Of a stretch of DNA of 14,033 bases, positions 12,048-14,033 are shown one piece after another. Each line of letters starts with the position of its first letter. Position 1 is the stretch's first letter. The stretch comes from Candidatus Eiseniibacteriota bacterium (GTDB lineage Bacteria > Eisenbacteria > RBG-16-71-46 > JAGVPR01), in assembly GCA_020052115.1 (NCBI GenBank), contig JAGVPR010000293.1, positions 1-14,033 on the forward strand, written 5' to 3'. A program made the position numbers and the translations under genes. The notes below the pieces were generated by a model that had not been told where the DNA came from, made no database searches, and saw nothing but the letters and a program-made list of their open reading frames with translations.

Positions 12048-13841
12048 GTGAAGCACCTTGCGCTTCTCATCGCCATCCCGCTTGCGGCGGTTGGGCTCGT
12101 GTCTTCCGCTGCGCTGCCCTCCGTTTGGTCCGCGCAGGAGCTCGTCGGTATCGCCGACAGTTACGATGACTACTCCCCCGAAGTGGCGATCGATCCTCAA
12201 GGCCGCGCCTGGGTCATTTGGATGGGCTTTGATGGCACCGACTACGAAGTTTACTGGAGTCGCTGGGAGGAAGGCGCCGGATGGTCTGCCCGCGTGCGCG
12301 TCAACCCCGACAATACTCTCTACGATGCCTGGCCCCGGCTGAGCATGGCTCCCGATGGGACACCGTGGGTCGCCTGGTTGCGCCACCGCGCCACGGGATA
12401 CTACTGGGATCTTCTCTCCTGCCGTTGGAACGGGAAGGGATGGACTGTGCCCGACACGGTCGTTGCGGGTCCAGGAATCTCCGACGCGAACTACCACGGC
12501 ATGGTCGCGGTTGACTCAACGCATTGCTGGATTGCCTACGATCGCAACCTCGAGGTGTTGGCGAAGGAGTATCAAGAGGATCACTGGGGTCCGGTGGAGC
12601 AGGTGATCGGGGGGATGTCGGTGGATCCGTGGCAGGTGGACGCGGCCCTGGGTGCGGATGGGCAGCCGTGGGTGATCTGGGCGGACTCGGGTGTCCGGGC
12701 GACCAGGCGGCACGCGGACGGGAGCTGGGACTCGCCGGCCTTCCTGGATCCGCCCGGAGGCGGTGGGGGGCCGGCGATTACGGTGGATGCTGACGGAGAA
12801 GCTTGGGCGGTGTGGGGGGACGACTCTGACGCGTGTCTTCCGAATGGTTGGCCAGATATCTTCTTCAGCCGAACTATCGACGGCGTCTGGCAGAACAAGG
12901 GTGTGGTAAATCTCTTCGAGACTTCCGACTGTGGAAGTGATGCTGCATCGGATGTCGCTGCGGCGTATGGCTGGCCGCCACGGAGCGTCTGGAGCAGGAA
13001 GTATCCGGGTGGCGCAGCCTTCCAATACCGAGATGCCTTCTCCTCGGGCTGGGACTCGGAGGGTTGGGGCCCGCAGGCGCAGGTCAACGCACTGGAGTCG
13101 ACATTCCGGCAGGATTCGTACCCGACCCTTGCGATTGGTCCCGAGGGCGAGGCCTGGGCTGCATGGATGCGACCGACAACCGCTACGACACAGCCCTTCG
13201 ACATCTACGCGTCGCAACTCCTTCTGGACGTGATCGGCCTAGGGGTCCGCCGGACCTTGCAGGGCGTCGAAGTGAGTTGGCGCCTCGTCGGCTACGCACC
13301 ACGGAGCGATTTCCTCATCGAGGTAATGCGGGCGGGCGATGCCGGTGACACGGTGCGCGTCGGAGATCGCTTCTATGGCTCGGGAGACGAGTATCTGATC
13401 GTCGATGAGACAGCGTCTCCGCAGTCCCGCTACAGTTATTGGATCGAGGTGCTCGACCCGGTGGGGTGGATCGACCCTCCCATGGGGGCCTTTCTCTTCC
13501 GCACGAACGCGCGAGTGGTCGAGCCGCTCATCGTCTCCGTCGCGGAGGGCCCCTGGTCAGGCCGCGTGCCGTTCACGGCCAGACCGAATCCGAGCAGCGG
13601 CGACGTGGAATTCCAGTTCGGAGGGGCCTCGCGGAACTGCGTCCTCGAAGTCTTCGATGTCCAGGGCCGTTTGGTGTGGAGGGAGCAGGCCGCGGAGCTG
13701 AGGAGTTCCGCGAGTGGGTGGCAGACCGTCCGTTGGGCGCCCCGCACCACAGGTATTGCTGCCGCCGGCGTCTTCTGGGCGCGGCTGCGCTCCGAGGAAG
13801 GACGCGTGCTCGGGAGCTCGAAGGTCGTCCTCGTCCGGTAG
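12048..13841 (+). CDS. Secreted seven-repeat beta-propeller protein with a T9SS-like C-terminal sorting domain
   Basis: This is an exported protein of unknown substrate, 597 residues. GTG 12048 was chosen because GGAGG lies at 12036-12040 and a signal peptide starts at once (KHLALLIAIPLAAVGLVSSAA, cleaved near 21-22). Residues 28-395 hold seven degenerate repeats built on D-x-x-G-x-x-W-x-x-W, at 44-60, 96-112, 151-166, 198-213, 242-258, 301-317 and 359-375. Their 44-59 residue spacing fits a seven-bladed propeller of the sialidase/BNR-like kind. Catalytic residues of sialidases were not recognised. Residues 398-487 look like a fibronectin-III domain (GVEVSWRL, then SRYSYWIEVLD). Residues 509-597 match a Por/T9SS type A sorting domain or FlgD-like Ig fold: RPNPSSGDVEFQF, LEVFDVQGRLVW, AGVFWARL and a final SSKVVLVR. 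Such tails direct cargo to the surface through PorU in Bacteroidota; whether this cell has that machinery is not visible. Confidence 0.85.
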   Translation: MKHLALLIAIPLAAVGLVSSAALPSVWSAQELVGIADSYDDYSPEVAIDPQGRAWVIWMGFDGTDYEVYWSRWEEGAGWSARVRVNPDNTLYDAWPRLSMAPDGTPWVAWLRHRATGYYWDLLSCRWNGKGWTVPDTVVAGPGISDANYHGMVAVDSTHCWIAYDRNLEVLAKEYQEDHWGPVEQVIGGMSVDPWQVDAALGADGQPWVIWADSGVRATRRHADGSWDSPAFLDPPGGGGGPAITVDADGEAWAVWGDDSDACLPNGWPDIFFSRTIDGVWQNKGVVNLFETSDCGSDAASDVAAAYGWPPRSVWSRKYPGGAAFQYRDAFSSGWDSEGWGPQAQVNALESTFRQDSYPTLAIGPEGEAWAAWMRPTTATTQPFDIYASQLLLDVIGLGVRRTLQGVEVSWRLVGYAPRSDFLIEVMRAGDAGDTVRVGDRFYGSGDEYLIVDETASPQSRYSYWIEVLDPVGWIDPPMGAFLFRTNARVVEPLIVSVAEGPWSGRVPFTARPNPSSGDVEFQFGGASRNCVLEVFDVQGRLVWREQAAELRSSASGWQTVRWAPRTTGIAAAGVFWARLRSEEGRVLGSSKVVLVR

Positions 13842-13889
13842 CCTGGGCACTGTAGCCACGAACCGAGTCGCGGTCCGGCCAGGGTTGTT

Positions 13890-13950
13890 ACGGCGGGCGT
13901 CTCAAGCGCGCGCCGCCGTTTGCTCATGGCCCCATAAAGGCGCGCGCTTG
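13890..13950. other. Two overlapping hairpins downstream of the propeller gene
   Basis: CAAGCGCGCGCC (13903-13914) and GGCGCGCGCTTG (13939-13950) form a perfect 12-bp inverted repeat with a 24-base loop. An alternative 7-bp stem, ACGGCGG (13890-13896) with CCGCCGT (13913-13919) followed by TT, shares bases 13913-13914 with it and would lie interleaved, so both can hardly form together. The position, 49 bases after the stop, suits a transcription end. There is no long T tract. Confidence 0.45.
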
Positions 13951-13953
13951 TGA

Positions 13954-13990
13954 CGAGCGACGGAGCGAGCGGGTCAGCGAGCGAGGAGCG
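13954..13990. repeat. GAGCGA-rich short direct repeats
   Basis: The stretch holds four to five imperfect copies of GAGCGA/AGCGAGC, in the order GAGCGACG, GAGCGAGC, AGCGAGCG and GAGGAGCG. A similar but shorter cluster occurs at 1810-1830 after dppF. It could be a dispersed intergenic repeat of this genome, or chance in GC-rich DNA. No gene is seen from here to the window end. Confidence 0.35.
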
Positions 13991-14033
13991 TCCCCCGCAA
14001 CGCCCCGGCTGGGCCGCGGCGCGCCGGTTCTCA

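Noticed and set aside
1..14033. CRISPR arrays, insertion sequences, integrase genes or attachment sites
   Set aside because: No regularly spaced repeats, transposase or recombinase motifs were seen on either strand.

Overview
The window is about 14 kb of GC-rich bacterial DNA with short gaps between genes, purine-rich ribosome binding sites, and a mix of ATG, GTG and TTG starts. Two traits suggest a GC-rich member or neighbour of the FCB group (Candidatus Eisenbacteria, Latescibacterota or similar): a secreted protein whose C-terminus looks like a type IX (Por) sorting domain, and a 29-residue basic ribosomal-type protein that resembles ones I know from Bacteroidota. The phylum is an inference. 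It is not stated by any marker gene here.

Layout. (1) 2-1763: the end of an oligopeptide/dipeptide ABC importer operon with two ATPases, dppD (cut by the window edge) and dppF. (2) 2072-4159: a lipoprotein made of about six invasin/Big-type Ig domains, closed by a perfect 14-bp terminator hairpin. (3) 4211-4902: a long gap with no convincing gene, holding hairpins and then an extended -10 sigma70-type promoter. (4) 4903-7914: a compact five-gene bacterial microcompartment (BMC) operon: BMC-H hexamer, BMC-P pentamer, CoA-acylating aldehyde dehydrogenase with an encapsulation peptide, PduT-like BMC-T trimer, and a second BMC-P. (5) 7953-8160: its own promoter and a 29-codon gene for a COX24_C/bS22-like ribosomal protein. 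(6) 8390-9418: class I fructose-1,6-bisphosphatase. (7) 9376-10229: a gene scar in which the first 105 codons of an SGNH/GDSL-type membrane protein are cut off and joined to the tail of a convergent GNAT acetyltransferase. (8) 10417-11865: type I glutamine synthetase with its own promoter. (9) 12048-13841: a secreted beta-propeller protein with a T9SS-like sorting tail.

The most interesting unit is the BMC operon. It has every shell class needed to close a polyhedral shell (H, T and P), but its only enzyme is the aldehyde dehydrogenase. There is no aldehyde-generating signature enzyme, alcohol dehydrogenase, PduL or EutD phosphotransacylase, or acetate kinase within it. Both ends of the operon are visible: a promoter with no gene in the gap upstream, and a new promoter with a translation-related gene downstream. 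The incompleteness is therefore not a window-edge effect. The aldehyde source must be encoded elsewhere or be a new kind. The other genes (peptide import, gluconeogenesis, nitrogen assimilation, surface proteins) read as ordinary neighbours and show no clear functional tie to the shell.
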